Assembly (NCBI RefSeq): GCF_010548375.1
Contig: NZ_JAAGLY010000021.1
Span: 1 to 64,000 of the forward strand
Length of the DNA: 64,000 nucleotides
Reading direction: 5' to 3'
Origin: Streptomyces sp. SID13726
Lineage (GTDB): Bacteria; Actinomycetota; Actinomycetes; Streptomycetales; Streptomycetaceae
Part shown: positions 52,244 through 61,579 of the stretch, piece by piece
How the letters are laid out: the number at the start of each line of letters is the position of its first letter
How positions within the stretch are numbered: the stretch's first letter is position 1
The notes under the pieces: model-generated
Seen by the model: only the letters and a program-made list of their open reading frames with translations
What the model was told of the DNA's origin: nothing
Database searches by the model: none
Translations under genes and position numbers: made by a program

Positions 52244-53287
52244 ATGGCCAAAAGCTCGTACGTGGCTCCGGAAACAGGTGGACTTGAAGGGCACCCGTCG
52301 GACAGCCTGACCTGCGTGCCGACTCCTTCTCTCGCCGCTCTCCCCATCCGTCGTCTGACGCTCCGCGATCTCACCGCCTGCGCCGACTTGTCCGAGGACC
52401 GGGGGTGGCCACGCGAGGAGCACAAGTGGGGCCTCCTCCTCGCGGCCGGAAGGGGCTACGGCATCGACGACCCCCAGGGAGGTCTCGCCACCGCCTGCGT
52501 GATCACGGAGTACGGGCCCTACGGCCGGCCCGATCTCGGGGCGATCGGGATGGTGCTGGTCGCCGAGCGGCACGCCCGCCAGGGCATCGGACGCCGGCTC
52601 ATGCAGCACATCCTCTCGATGATGGGCCCCACCCCACTGACGCTGCACGCGACGCCGTACGGCCAACCGCTCTACGAGGAGCTGGGCTTCAAGGTCGCCG
52701 GGCGGGCGGAGATGCTCCGCGGGCACTTCGCACCGGGTGGGCTCGCGTCGGGCGGCCCTGCATCAGGCGTCACCGCGTCGGGCGGTCTCGCGCCTGACGG
52801 TCTCGCGTCGAGCGGATTCACGCCGAGCGATCTCGCGCCGAGCGGTCTCGCGCCGACGGTGAGCACTCGTGCGGCCACCGCCGAGGACCTAGCCGCGATC
52901 CTCCGGCTCGACGAGGAGGTGCTCGGCACGGATCGCACGCACCTCATCACGCGCCTGCCCGCCTTCGCAGACCAGCTGCGGGTCGCCGAGGAGCACGGCC
53001 GGATCATCGGATACGCGGCCGCCTGGCCCAACATGGACACCCAGGTCGTGGGCCCGCTGATCGCCCGGGACACGCGTACGGCACAGGCACTGCTCGCCTC
53101 CCTGGCCGCCGGCACCGACCGGCCGCTGCGCACCGACATCGACGTACGCCATGAAGAGCTGCTGGCGTGGGCGAAGGAACACGGCCTGGTGTCGGTCGCC
53201 TTCAACGCGGTCATGACGCACGGCCTCCCGGAGCTGCCGGGCGACTGGACCCGCCGGTTCGCCCCGCTGACGGTCGCGGCGGTCTGA
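52244..53287 (+). CDS. Tandem GNAT acetyltransferase with repetitive hinge
   Basis: 347 residues from ATG 52244. A first GNAT domain (about 33-160) has the acetyl-CoA loop RQGIGRRLM. A second, less clear GNAT-like domain spans about 207-347. They are joined by a Gly/Ala/Ser-rich hinge (about 165-203) of 15-bp DNA units (near 52738-52860) encoding variants of 'GLASG/LAPSG'. Two-domain GNATs include mycothiol synthase-like and aminoglycoside-type enzymes; the substrate is not evident. The second domain keeps less of the CoA motif and may be structural. Confidence 0.82.
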   Translation: MAKSSYVAPETGGLEGHPSDSLTCVPTPSLAALPIRRLTLRDLTACADLSEDRGWPREEHKWGLLLAAGRGYGIDDPQGGLATACVITEYGPYGRPDLGAIGMVLVAERHARQGIGRRLMQHILSMMGPTPLTLHATPYGQPLYEELGFKVAGRAEMLRGHFAPGGLASGGPASGVTASGGLAPDGLASSGFTPSDLAPSGLAPTVSTRAATAEDLAAILRLDEEVLGTDRTHLITRLPAFADQLRVAEEHGRIIGYAAAWPNMDTQVVGPLIARDTRTAQALLASLAAGTDRPLRTDIDVRHEELLAWAKEHGLVSVAFNAVMTHGLPELPGDWTRRFAPLTVAAV

Positions 53288-53300
53288 GACACAGCTGTAC

Positions 53301-53341
53301 GACGGCGCCGGCTCCCCTCGCTCAGGGGAACCGGCGCCGTC
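53301..53341. terminator. Bidirectional terminator between GNAT and MFS genes
   Basis: GACGGCGCCGG (53301-53311) pairs perfectly with CCGGCGCCGTC (53331-53341), and the stem continues with TCCCCT/AGGGGA inside. It separates the convergent genes. Confidence 0.88.
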
Positions 53342-53357
53342 GTCGTACCGGCCGCGC

Positions 53358-54566
53358 TCAGTGGTGCACGGCGGGCCGCTGCTCGACTGGGGCCGTTCCT
53401 GCGACCACGGCGCTGGGCGTGCTGTCCCGGCACTCCAGGGCCGCCGAGAGGATCGCGAGGAGCAGGGCGGCCGTGGCCAGGGCGGCGCCCACCCAGTTGG
53501 GGGCGGTGTAGCCGAGGCCGGCCGAGATGACCAGGCCGCCGAGCCACGCGGAGAGCGCGTTGCCGAGGTTGAAGGCGCCGATGTTCACGGCCGAGGCGAG
53601 GGTCGGGGCGTCGTGCGCCTGGTCGAGGACCCTCTTCTGGAGCGGCGGTACGGCGGCGAAGCCCAGGGCGCCGATGAGCGCGATGGTGACGCCCGCGAGG
53701 ATCTTGTTGTGCGCGGTGAGCGTGAAGAGCGCGAGCGTCACGGCCAGGGCGCCCAGGGAGACGAACAGCATGGGCATCAGCGCGCGGTCGGCGTACCTGC
53801 CGCCGACGAGGTTGCCGCCGACCATGCCGAGCCCGAAGAGGACCAGCAGCCAGGTCACCGAGCCGTCGGCGAAGCCGGTCACGTGGGTCATCATCGGCGC
53901 GATGTAGGTGATGGCCGCGAAGACCCCGCCGAAGCCGAGGACGGTCATCGCCATCGCGAGCAGCACCTGGGCGTTCTTGAAGGCGGCCAGTTCGTGGCGC
54001 AGCCGTACGCCCTCCGGCCGGGGCATGTCGGGGACGAGCCGGGCGATGCCGACGAGGCCGACGACTCCGAGGGCCGCGACGATCGTGAAGGTGAGCCGCC
54101 AGCCCGCGGTCTGGCCGATCAGCGTGCCCAGCGGAACGCCGACGACGTTGGCGACGGTCAGGCCGGTGAACATCATCGCGATGGCTCCGGCCTTCTTGTC
54201 CGGGGCGACGAGGTCGGCGGCCACGACCGAGCCGATGCCGAAGAAGGCTCCGTGGGCCAGGGAGGCGACGACACGGCCGATGAGCATCACGGAGAAGGCC
54301 GGGGCGACCGCGGAGAGCAGGTTGCCGACGATGAACAGTCCCATCAGCAGCATCAGCATCCGCTTGCGGGAGATCCTGGTGCCGAGCGCGGTCATCAGCG
54401 GGGCGCCGAACATGACGCCGAGCGCGTAGCCGGTCACCAGGAAACCGGCGGTGGGGATGGAGACCCCGAAGTCGCCCGCGACCTCGGGCAGCAGGCCCAT
54501 GATCACGAACTCGGTCGTTCCGATTCCGAAGGCCCCGATCGCGAGGGCCAGAAGCGCGAGCGGCAT
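53358..54566 (-). CDS. MFS drug-efflux transporter (DHA1 type)
   Basis: 402 residues, twelve membrane helices, with the motif-A loop between helices 2 and 3 (GVMFGAPLMTALGTRISRKR) and the motif-C-like PLGTLIGQTAGWRLTF segment. The closest types are CmlR/AraJ/YdhP-like proton-driven exporters. It is divergent from a MarR gene, a common layout in which the regulator represses the pump and is released by the drug. Confidence 0.92.
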   Translation of the reverse strand: MPLALLALAIGAFGIGTTEFVIMGLLPEVAGDFGVSIPTAGFLVTGYALGVMFGAPLMTALGTRISRKRMLMLLMGLFIVGNLLSAVAPAFSVMLIGRVVASLAHGAFFGIGSVVAADLVAPDKKAGAIAMMFTGLTVANVVGVPLGTLIGQTAGWRLTFTIVAALGVVGLVGIARLVPDMPRPEGVRLRHELAAFKNAQVLLAMAMTVLGFGGVFAAITYIAPMMTHVTGFADGSVTWLLVLFGLGMVGGNLVGGRYADRALMPMLFVSLGALAVTLALFTLTAHNKILAGVTIALIGALGFAAVPPLQKRVLDQAHDAPTLASAVNIGAFNLGNALSAWLGGLVISAGLGYTAPNWVGAALATAALLLAILSAALECRDSTPSAVVAGTAPVEQRPAVHH

Positions 54567-54624
54567 GGGGGGGGTGACACCTTCCCAGACGATTGCAGGA
54601 GCGTGTTGCGCACCCCCACAATAA

Positions 54625-54647
54625 TTGCAGACGCGCTATATTTGCAA
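54625..54647. promoter_or_regulatory. Candidate MarR operator in the MFS-MarR gap
   Basis: TTGCA (54625-54629) and TGCAA (54643-54647) form an inverted repeat in the 145-base divergent gap, overlapping the most A/T-rich stretch (GCTATATTTGC). The location fits shared control of both genes; the match to any defined operator is not established. Confidence 0.45.
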
Positions 54648-54711
54648 GCGACGGCTATCTCGGTTCGCTCCTGTCTTCGACGGGTGCCTCGGGACGGAGA
54701 AAACAGGCCCC

Positions 54712-55194
54712 ATGACCGCCACAGACCCCGCACTCACCGCCCTCGCCCAGGGCTGGTGCGCCCCCTCCCTGCTCCACGGCCGGATCGAGGCCCACATCGA
54801 GAAAGCCCTCCAGACCGGACACGACCTCAGCGTCCGCGAGTACTCCCTCCTCGGCGTCCTGGGCCGCCGGCACGACGGAGACGGCGGACACCTCCAGATG
54901 AAACAGGTCGCCGACGCCGTCGTCCTCAGCCAGAGCGCCACCACCCGCCTCGTCACCCGTCTCGAGGACCGCGGCCTCCTCACCCGCTACCTCTGCCCCA
55001 CCGACCGCCGCGGCATCTACACCGACGTCACCCCCGCCGGCCGCACCCTCCTCCGACAAGCCCGCCCCACCAACGAACAAGCCCTCCGCGAAGCCCTCGA
55101 CCAAGCCGCCACCAACCCCGAACTCGCTCCCCTCGTACGCGCCCTGGAAGCCCACCGCACACCTGCGGTGCCCACGCGGAACGCCCCCGCATAG
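54712..55194 (+). CDS. MarR-family transcriptional regulator
   Basis: 160 residues from ATG 54712. Winged helix at about 40-115 (LQMKQVADAVVLSQSATTRL, VTRLEDRGLLTR) with a wing rich in Arg. It most likely represses the divergent MFS pump and itself. Only nine bases separate its stop from the GNAT gene, so the two form an operon. Confidence 0.92.
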   Translation: MTATDPALTALAQGWCAPSLLHGRIEAHIEKALQTGHDLSVREYSLLGVLGRRHDGDGGHLQMKQVADAVVLSQSATTRLVTRLEDRGLLTRYLCPTDRRGIYTDVTPAGRTLLRQARPTNEQALREALDQAATNPELAPLVRALEAHRTPAVPTRNAPA

Positions 55195-55203
55195 GGTGCG
55201 AGC

Positions 55204-55656
55204 ATGGGAGATCTTGAAATTCGGCCCGCCACGGTGGATGACGTCTCCGCGATCGTCGCGATGCTCGCCGACGACCCCTTGGGCGCCCAGCGCGAGTCAC
55301 CGGACGATCTGACCCCTTATGTGGCCGCCCTGGAGCGGCTCTCCGCCGACCCGAACCAGCATCTGGTCGTCGCCACGCACGAGGGCCGCGTGGTGGGCAC
55401 GCTTCAGCTCACCGTCATTCCCGGACTGTCCCGGCGCGGTGCCACCAGGTCGATCATCGAGGCGGTGCGCGTCCACGCCGACGAACGCGGCAGCGGCCTC
55501 GGCACCCGGCTCATCGAGTGGGCGGTCGAGGAATCCCGGCGCCAGAACTGCCAGTTGGTGCAGCTGACGTCCGACAGCAGCCGTACGGACGCGCATCGCT
55601 TCTACGAACGGCTCGGATTCACCGCCTCGCGCGTGGGTTTCAAGCTGCCCCTGTGA
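55204..55656 (+). CDS. GNAT-family N-acetyltransferase
   Basis: 150 residues, a single GNAT domain. The acetyl-CoA loop is RGSGLGTRLIEWAVEE and the beta-5/alpha-5 region is DAHRFYERLGF. The protein is similar in size to aminoglycoside or small-molecule acetyltransferases. Cotranscription with the MarR regulator and pump suggests a part in stress or drug resistance, an inference. Confidence 0.9.
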   Translation: MGDLEIRPATVDDVSAIVAMLADDPLGAQRESPDDLTPYVAALERLSADPNQHLVVATHEGRVVGTLQLTVIPGLSRRGATRSIIEAVRVHADERGSGLGTRLIEWAVEESRRQNCQLVQLTSDSSRTDAHRFYERLGFTASRVGFKLPL

Positions 55657-55768
55657 CACAGCTTGTCCCTGTGCCGCGGCCTGTCCCTCTGACGCTCCCT
55701 GCCCCAGTGGCACTCGCCCGCAGGCGCTCCGCCGCGACCGGCTTCCTCGCGGCGCGGTGAGGTGCCCT

Positions 55769-55782
55769 GTTTCACGTGAAAC
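55769..55782. promoter_or_regulatory. parS site (perfect consensus)
   Basis: GTTTCACGTGAAAC between the convergent GNAT and serine-hydrolase genes. The surrounding gap of 186 bases holds nothing else recognised. Confidence 0.95.
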
Positions 55783-55842
55783 AAGGCCCCAGTCGACGCC
55801 CAGGTGAAGCGGAGCGCCGACCGACCGATCGGGCAAGAGCCG

Positions 55843-57228
55843 TTACCCGATGCCCCGCCATCCCTCCGGATCCACTCCGCCCGGCACCGAAGCCCCCTCG
55901 TCGTACGGCTGCCGGGTGAACACGAACGAGCCGAGGTCGAGGTGGTCCACGGACCCGTCAGGCCGCCGTACGGCCTTCAGGAGCTCCCCCTGGAAGTAGC
56001 CCTCCAGCCCGGTCCAGGTCCCGTCTCCGTTGGCCCGGAAGCGCGAACGACGCCCGGCACCCGACAAGGGCTCCAGCGAGGCGAGTCCGTCCGCAGTCAG
56101 CCGTAGGGCGAACCCGTTCGTCCCCCAGTACCACTGACCCGCCAACTCCAGTGCGGGTACGTCGACTTCGTGCATCGGGCGCCACGGCTCGGGAATCCTG
56201 GGCTCGGCGTCGGCGACGATGCGTACGAGATCGGCACCGACGACGGAGAGCAGCGGGCCCGAGGTGCAGTTGGCCAGGACGACCGCGGCGACATCGTCCG
56301 CCACACCGATCGTGAGGTTCGCGAGGAAGCCCGGCAGCGATCCCGAATGCCCCACCAGCAACCGGCCGTCGCGGTGCTGGACCTGAACGCCGAGCCCGTA
56401 CGAGGAACCGTCGGCGAGCTCCGCGGTCCCGGCCGGCGCCGCGGGCGTACGCATCTCCCGTACCGTCTCGGCGCTCAGCACCCGGTCGTCGCCGTTCGCC
56501 AGGAAGACGGCGAAGCGCGCCAAGTCGCCTGTGGTGGACCAGAGTTGACCCGCGGCAGCCATCCGGCCGAGGTCCTCGGAGGGTTCGGGCAGCATCACAT
56601 CGGCCCATGGATGGACCGCCCAGCCGCCCGCGTGCGGCGCTACGGGATGGCCGCTCGTGCGGTCGAGGCCCAGGGGTTCGAGCACCTCCCGCCGGAGGAC
56701 CTCCTCCCACGGTGCTCCGCGCAACTTCTCGACGAGCGCGCCCAGCAGCGTGTAGCCGGGGTTCGAGTAGTGGAAGCGGCGACCGACCGGGTGCAGGAAG
56801 GGCTGCTCGCCGAGCACGTCGGAGAGCTCGGGACGCAGGGTCCCGGGGGTGCGCTCCCACCAGGGCGCGGGTGACTCGGCCGCCAACCCACCGGTGTGGG
56901 CGAGCAGTTCGGCGACGGTGGCCTCCCCCGCCCCCGTCCCGGGCACATGCTTCTCCAGCGGGTCACCGAGATCGAGCAGCCCCTCGTCACGCAGCCGCAG
57001 GACGAGGACGGCGGTGAAGGTCTTGGTGATCGAGCCGATGCGGTACTGCACGTTCTCGTCCGGCCCGTGCCCCTGCACCGAGGTACGCGAGCCGTGCCAC
57101 ACGGTCCGCCCGCCCCGTACGACCGCCGCCACCAGCGACGGCGCCCGCCCCTCGGCCTGGGCCACCGCGATCCGGTGCGTCAACGCCCGGCGCGTGCCGG
57201 GAAGCAGCTCTTCGTGAGGTGTCGTCAT
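55843..57228 (-). CDS. Beta-lactamase-fold serine hydrolase (class C / DD-peptidase-like)
   Basis: 461 residues from ATG 57226-57228. The active-site SxxK is Ser66-ITK69 (GSITKTF), the second motif YxN is in HYSNPGY, and the third is HSG in VGHSGSLPG. About 100 C-terminal residues form an extra beta domain. No signal peptide is visible, so it is probably cytoplasmic, as in many esterase or D-amino-peptidase members of this fold. The much longer frame reaching 57651 lacks coding character in its first 140 residues. Confidence 0.9.
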   Translation of the reverse strand: MTTPHEELLPGTRRALTHRIAVAQAEGRAPSLVAAVVRGGRTVWHGSRTSVQGHGPDENVQYRIGSITKTFTAVLVLRLRDEGLLDLGDPLEKHVPGTGAGEATVAELLAHTGGLAAESPAPWWERTPGTLRPELSDVLGEQPFLHPVGRRFHYSNPGYTLLGALVEKLRGAPWEEVLRREVLEPLGLDRTSGHPVAPHAGGWAVHPWADVMLPEPSEDLGRMAAAGQLWSTTGDLARFAVFLANGDDRVLSAETVREMRTPAAPAGTAELADGSSYGLGVQVQHRDGRLLVGHSGSLPGFLANLTIGVADDVAAVVLANCTSGPLLSVVGADLVRIVADAEPRIPEPWRPMHEVDVPALELAGQWYWGTNGFALRLTADGLASLEPLSGAGRRSRFRANGDGTWTGLEGYFQGELLKAVRRPDGSVDHLDLGSFVFTRQPYDEGASVPGGVDPEGWRGIG

Positions 57229-57344
57229 GCACCCAGTCCATCCCGCGGGGGACTCGGGCGTCGAGTTCATTTGCCCCGGGCGGTGTAGGTTCTCCCTTTC
57301 GGTATCAGGCGCCGCCGCTATGACCAGGACGTTTCCCTGCAGTC

Positions 57345-57635
57345 TCACGGCATGCCGGCCAGCTGCTGTCTCAGAGCGATGTCGTTTCCCCAGATCTGCT
57401 CGCCGGTGCTGACGGTCAGCAGTTGCTGGCACCTCCACTGCAGCGGCGCCTCGGGACGGTGCGTGAGCCGCTGCACGAGTGTCGGGAACAGGTAGTGCGT
57501 CGCTTCTGCGGCGATGTGCTCTCGTAGCCAGTCGACCGGGAGCCGGCTGAAGCCATGCATGGCGGCCTCCTGGGCCAGGTCCAGGAGCTGAGCAGTGTCG
57601 ACGGCTCGGACGGGGCGGGGAAGGGTCGGGGTCAT
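57345..57635 (-). CDS. Hypothetical protein in a lower-GC patch
   Basis: 96 residues (MTPTLPRPVRAVDTAQLLDL...). Helical, with HGFSRLPVDWLREHIAAEAT and QWRCQQLLTV segments. No domain recognised. It is close to two other uncharacterised genes on the same strand (57675-57989 and 58036-58461), and all three have visibly lower GC than the core genes. Confidence 0.55.
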   Translation of the reverse strand: MTPTLPRPVRAVDTAQLLDLAQEAAMHGFSRLPVDWLREHIAAEATHYLFPTLVQRLTHRPEAPLQWRCQQLLTVSTGEQIWGNDIALRQQLAGMP

Positions 57636-57674
57636 GTCGCGATGATGCCAAGAAGCCAGTGCGGCGCCGAGATG

Positions 57675-57989
57675 TCAGCTGGGCCGGGATGCGATCTGCT
57701 GACGGGCAGGGCCCCAGACGTCCTCGAACTCCTCGAAGGTGAGTTGTTCGGGGTCATGGCCTTCCCATTCCGAGACGGGCAGCTCGGCGGTGATCCCGAA
57801 TCTGCTGTCGTAATCACCGAGGCGGCCTGCGTCGCGGGCCCGCTGCCTCTCGGCGAGGGAAGCAGCTGCGATCGGGATCAGCTCTGGCCCTTCGAGTTCG
57901 ACCTGCCGGATCACCCAGCCTTCGGCGTCGACCTCCAAGTAGAACCAGGTGTCTTCCTCGTCCCAGTAGCAGCGCATCCATGTGGTCAC
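57675..57989 (-). CDS. Conserved hypothetical protein
   Basis: 104 residues from the GTG at 57987-57989 (TTWMRCYWDEEDTWFYLEVD). The longer frame up to 58139 is less likely because similarity to proteins I recall begins near this GTG. An acidic, aromatic-rich protein ending with WEGHDPEQLTFEEFEDVWG. Related proteins are scattered through streptomycete accessory regions, often beside the next gene's family. Function unknown. Confidence 0.65.
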   Translation of the reverse strand: MTTWMRCYWDEEDTWFYLEVDAEGWVIRQVELEGPELIPIAAASLAERQRARDAGRLGDYDSRFGITAELPVSEWEGHDPEQLTFEEFEDVWGPARQQIASRPS

Positions 57990-58035
57990 CAGGCCATGAT
58001 GCCGGGCCAGATGCGCCGCCCTACTCCGCTCTGTC

Positions 58036-58461
58036 TCATGACTGGGCGATGAATCCTGCGGATCGGTCGAGCTGGAAAGGAGAACCGACCCGGGTTGGAT
58101 CCCAGCCTTGATCTCGTGCCTCTCGAATGCTGGCAGCAACGTGAGCCGGACGAATGGGCTCCGTCTCGACGCCCACCCAGTTGCTGGGATGGGCCTGACC
58201 GCTGGTGACGATCAAGGTCGTGCCCGGCTGGCTGCCGCTGGCCGCTGCAACCGCATAGGTCAGCGGTGTCCAGCAGAGGCCCTGCATGGAGGAGGGCTTC
58301 CTGCGGATCCGCCAGCGGTACTCGATCCCGTCAACGGTTATGCGCCGGGAACCCTTCTTGTTCAGCGCCAACTTCGCCTCCTCCGCTGTGGGACTCTGCT
58401 GTGTTGCCGCGGTCGCGAAAAGCAGGTTGCACGCGAACGTACCGAACGTTGTCGCCGACAA
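58036..58461 (-). CDS. Conserved hypothetical protein
   Basis: 141 residues if started at ATG 58459-58461. The first 35 may not be translated; the conserved part begins around SRRITVDGIEYRWRIRRKP. It contains SGQAHPSNWVG and ARDQGWDPTRVGSPFQLDRS, features I recognise in a small family of accessory streptomycete proteins of unknown function. It lies 46 bases upstream of its neighbour on the same strand. Confidence 0.6.
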   Translation of the reverse strand: MSATTFGTFACNLLFATAATQQSPTAEEAKLALNKKGSRRITVDGIEYRWRIRRKPSSMQGLCWTPLTYAVAAASGSQPGTTLIVTSGQAHPSNWVGVETEPIRPAHVAASIREARDQGWDPTRVGSPFQLDRSAGFIAQS

Positions 58462-58570
58462 GCGCCTTCGGGACTACGGATGGGTTGATCAGCCCATAAT
58501 CGGAGTCAGTGCCGAGCGACCCGGCACATCGCACCCGACCCGGGTGCGCTCACCGCGATCGGAGAGCATC

Positions 58571-59812
58571 GTGAAGAACAGCCCGTTGTGGCGAGTGGTT
58601 GACAACGAGAGTGGTAGCCAGTCCATCGTCAGCACGCCCTCCGAGGCGGTCGCGTTCGTCAACAGCCGGTTCGACACCGATGACGACGACGAGCCATTCA
58701 GCATCACCGAGGTCGGTCCTCTCCTTCCGAAGCCGCTCGGGGTCATCACCGCATGGGCCGCCGAGAAGGACGGCGAGCGAACCGACGGGCGTACTGCCCC
58801 GATCACCATCAGGCCGGTTGTGACGGACAACGCCGGCGAGTGCGATGACGTGGTGCTCTGGCGCGACGTGTACGTCTCCTGGGACCACGACATGTACACC
58901 GTCGAGGAGCCGGACAGCTCCGAGTACAGCGAGGCTTACAGCGCTGCCGAGTTGAGCGCGATCCTCGACGAGTACGCCGACAACTACGAGTACGCGCCTG
59001 AAGGGCCCGACAGCCACAGGTGGCCGAAACCGGAAGAGTTGATCACCTACGGCGCCCAGGAGTGCACCAAGCGGTTCGGGCACCTCGACGACGACGCCCT
59101 GCTGTGGCTCGCTGCCACCCGCATCACGCTCGCGGTGTGGCGCAACACACCCGTCGAGAACTGGCATGCCGGGAAGAGTCCGCTCCACGACGGCACAATG
59201 ATGCGGATCAACACGGCAACCACCCGACTCGTGCGCTCGATGCTGTCGTTCGACCATGTCGACTGGATCGGTCTCGGTCTCGCGATCGTCAACCCGTCCC
59301 GGGTTCTACCGACCGGGCAGTCTGTTCTCGAACTCGGGCTGGCCTGCCACAACCCTGACGACCCGGCGCACGAGGCTGATCCGCGCGAAGAACTCGCGGA
59401 AATGGCACAGGACGCGATCGCTTGGGGGCGAGCGTACTGCCTTCGCGAGAAGACGTTCGGCCTGCGAACCCTGATCGAATCCTTCTGCGCGTCCGACAAC
59501 GGCTGGTTCGGAACACCGAGTTGGGGGCGCATCGTCGATCGGTTCCTTACGGCTGTCGACGACCGGGAAAATGCGCACTGGCACGTGCACCGAGACAAGC
59601 CTTGGTTCGACGAGTGGTTCACCAACCGCCCGGTCGACATTGCGGACACCACGGAACTTCGTCGGCTGCTCCATGTCGGGCCCGACCTGCTGTCCGAGGA
59701 GGCCGCCGAATGGTGCGTGGATGGTGCCATCGGCTACGTCTGCCGGGACGACCACGCGAACGGCTGCCTGCAGTGCGGCATCCCGCTGGCAACGGAGTCC
59801 CCCAACGAGTGA
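58571..59812 (+). CDS. Uncharacterised protein with a C-terminal Cys cluster
   Basis: 413 residues from the GTG at 58571, chosen because GGAG lies six bases upstream. Mostly acidic and alpha-helical, with many Trp/Asp residues, no signal and no membrane helix. The C-terminus has Cys-x8-Cys-x7-Cys-x2-Cys (ending GCLQCGIPLATESPNE), a possible zinc site. No family is recognised. Local GC is near 60 percent by eye against over 70 for neighbours, suggesting recent transfer. Confidence 0.65.
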   Translation: MKNSPLWRVVDNESGSQSIVSTPSEAVAFVNSRFDTDDDDEPFSITEVGPLLPKPLGVITAWAAEKDGERTDGRTAPITIRPVVTDNAGECDDVVLWRDVYVSWDHDMYTVEEPDSSEYSEAYSAAELSAILDEYADNYEYAPEGPDSHRWPKPEELITYGAQECTKRFGHLDDDALLWLAATRITLAVWRNTPVENWHAGKSPLHDGTMMRINTATTRLVRSMLSFDHVDWIGLGLAIVNPSRVLPTGQSVLELGLACHNPDDPAHEADPREELAEMAQDAIAWGRAYCLREKTFGLRTLIESFCASDNGWFGTPSWGRIVDRFLTAVDDRENAHWHVHRDKPWFDEWFTNRPVDIADTTELRRLLHVGPDLLSEEAAEWCVDGAIGYVCRDDHANGCLQCGIPLATESPNE

Positions 59813-60041
59813 ACGTGGGCACCAACATAGAAAAGCAGCAACCCACTGACCGCGCTCTCTCCCGCCTACTCGGCGACCTCCCCTGCTCGGGGAGCCAGTC
59901 GCGGCTCCACTGACCGGAGATGTGCGCGTGCTTCTGACGGATCTGTGGCAGCAACGCTGACCAGGCTGCCCGCTGGCCGGTCACAAGCTCCGCGAGCCCT
60001 ACAGGAAGGACGTGTTCGCGTCCAACCCGCTGACGTGTGAT

Positions 60042-60067
60042 GGGATTGACCAGCGATTCTCAATCCC
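60042..60067. terminator. Hairpin downstream of dnaB
   Basis: GGGATTGA (60042-60049) pairs perfectly with TCAATCCC (60060-60067) around a ten-base loop, 34 bases after the dnaB stop on the minus strand. The remaining part of the 288-base gap (59813-60100) holds nothing I recognise. Confidence 0.7.
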
Positions 60068-60100
60068 GTGTCAGATTCCGCCCACTCGCGCACGGCGGTA

Positions 60101-61579
60101 TCAGGTCTGTGCCATGTCCACGAAGCGTGAGTAGTGGCCCTGGAAGGCGACAGTGATCGTGGCCGTCGGGCCGTTACGGTGCTTGCCGACGATGATGTCC
60201 GCCTCGCCCGCGCGCGGTGACTCCTTCTCGTAGGCGTCCTCGCGGTGCAGCAGGATCACCATGTCGGCGTCCTGCTCGATGGAGCCGGACTCACGCAGGT
60301 CGGACACCATCGGCTTCTTGTCCGTGCGCTGCTCGGGACCACGGTTGAGCTGCGAGAGCGCGATCACCGGGACCTCGAGTTCCTTGGCCAGGAGCTTGAG
60401 GTTACGGGACATGTCCGAGACCTCCTGCTGGCGGCTCTCCTGGCGCTTGGAGCCACCGGCCTGCATCAGCTGGAGGTAGTCGATGATCACGAGCTTGATG
60501 TCGTTGCGCTGCTTCAGCCGCCGGCACTTCGCCCGGATCTCCATCATCGACAGGTTCGGGGAGTCGTCGATGTAGAGCGGCGCGGACGACACCTCGGGCA
60601 TGCGGCGGGCCAGCCGGGTCCAGTCCTCGTCCGTCATGGTGCCCGAACGCATGTGGTGCAGGGCCACTCTCGCCTCGGCCGACAGCAGACGCATCGCGAT
60701 CTCGTTGCGCCCCATTTCGAGGGAGAAGATGACGCTGGCCAGGTTGTTCTTGATGGACGCGGCGCGCGCGAAGTCCAGCGCGAGCGTCGACTTGCCCATG
60801 GCGGGACGGGCGGCGATGACGATCATCTGGCCCGGGTGCAGACCGTTGGTGAGCGAGTCGAGGTCCGTGAACCCGGTGGGCACACCGGTCATCTCGCCGC
60901 TGCGCGAGCCGATCGCCTCGATCTCGTCGAGCGCGCCCTCCATGATGTCGCCGAGCGGGAGGTAGTCCTCGCTGGTGCGCTGCTCGGTGACCGCGTAGAT
61001 CTCGGCCTGGGCCCGGTTGACGATCTCGTCCACGTCGTCGTCGGCCGCGTACCCCATCTGGGTGATACGCGTGCCCGCCTCCACCAGACGGCGCAGTACG
61101 GCACGCTCGTGGACGATCTCGGCGTAGTACTCGGCGTTGGCCGCCGTCGGCACGGTCTGGACGAGGGTGTGCAGATACGATGCGCCGCCCACCTTGTTGA
61201 TCTCACCGCGCTTGGTGAGCTCGGCGGCGATCGTGATGGGGTCGGCCGGCTCGCCCTTGGCATAGACGTCCAGGATCGCCTGGAAGATCGTCTCGTGGGC
61301 GGGCTTGTAGAAGTCGTGGCCCTTGATGACCTCGACGACGTCCGCGATGGCGTCCTTCGACAGGAGCATGCCGCCGAGGACGGACTGCTCGGCGTCCAGG
61401 TCCTGGGGCGGGACCCGCTCGAAGGCGGTGCCCCCGCCATCCCACTCGCCGTTGTCCCTGCCGCGTTCGTGCTGCTCGTCGCGTCCTCGGCCACCGTCGC
61501 CGCGGCGGCGCGAGGAGGGCAGACGATCACTGGGACCGCTGTCGGCCCACGGGTCGTCCAAGGGCTCGGAAATACTCAC
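60101..61579 (-). CDS. dnaB: Replicative DNA helicase
   Basis: 492 residues from the GTG at 61577-61579 (VSISEPLDDPW) with GGAGGAGG upstream. A 50-residue acidic/Arg-rich head precedes the DnaB N domain (from PPQDLDAEQSVLGGMLL). The RecA-like helicase domain has Walker A ARPAMGKST, Walker B LVIIDYLQLM and the RESGSIEQDAD arm region. No intein interrupts it. It unwinds DNA at the replication fork as a hexamer loaded by DnaA at oriC. Confidence 0.97.
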   Translation of the reverse strand: MSISEPLDDPWADSGPSDRLPSSRRRGDGGRGRDEQHERGRDNGEWDGGGTAFERVPPQDLDAEQSVLGGMLLSKDAIADVVEVIKGHDFYKPAHETIFQAILDVYAKGEPADPITIAAELTKRGEINKVGGASYLHTLVQTVPTAANAEYYAEIVHERAVLRRLVEAGTRITQMGYAADDDVDEIVNRAQAEIYAVTEQRTSEDYLPLGDIMEGALDEIEAIGSRSGEMTGVPTGFTDLDSLTNGLHPGQMIVIAARPAMGKSTLALDFARAASIKNNLASVIFSLEMGRNEIAMRLLSAEARVALHHMRSGTMTDEDWTRLARRMPEVSSAPLYIDDSPNLSMMEIRAKCRRLKQRNDIKLVIIDYLQLMQAGGSKRQESRQQEVSDMSRNLKLLAKELEVPVIALSQLNRGPEQRTDKKPMVSDLRESGSIEQDADMVILLHREDAYEKESPRAGEADIIVGKHRNGPTATITVAFQGHYSRFVDMAQT

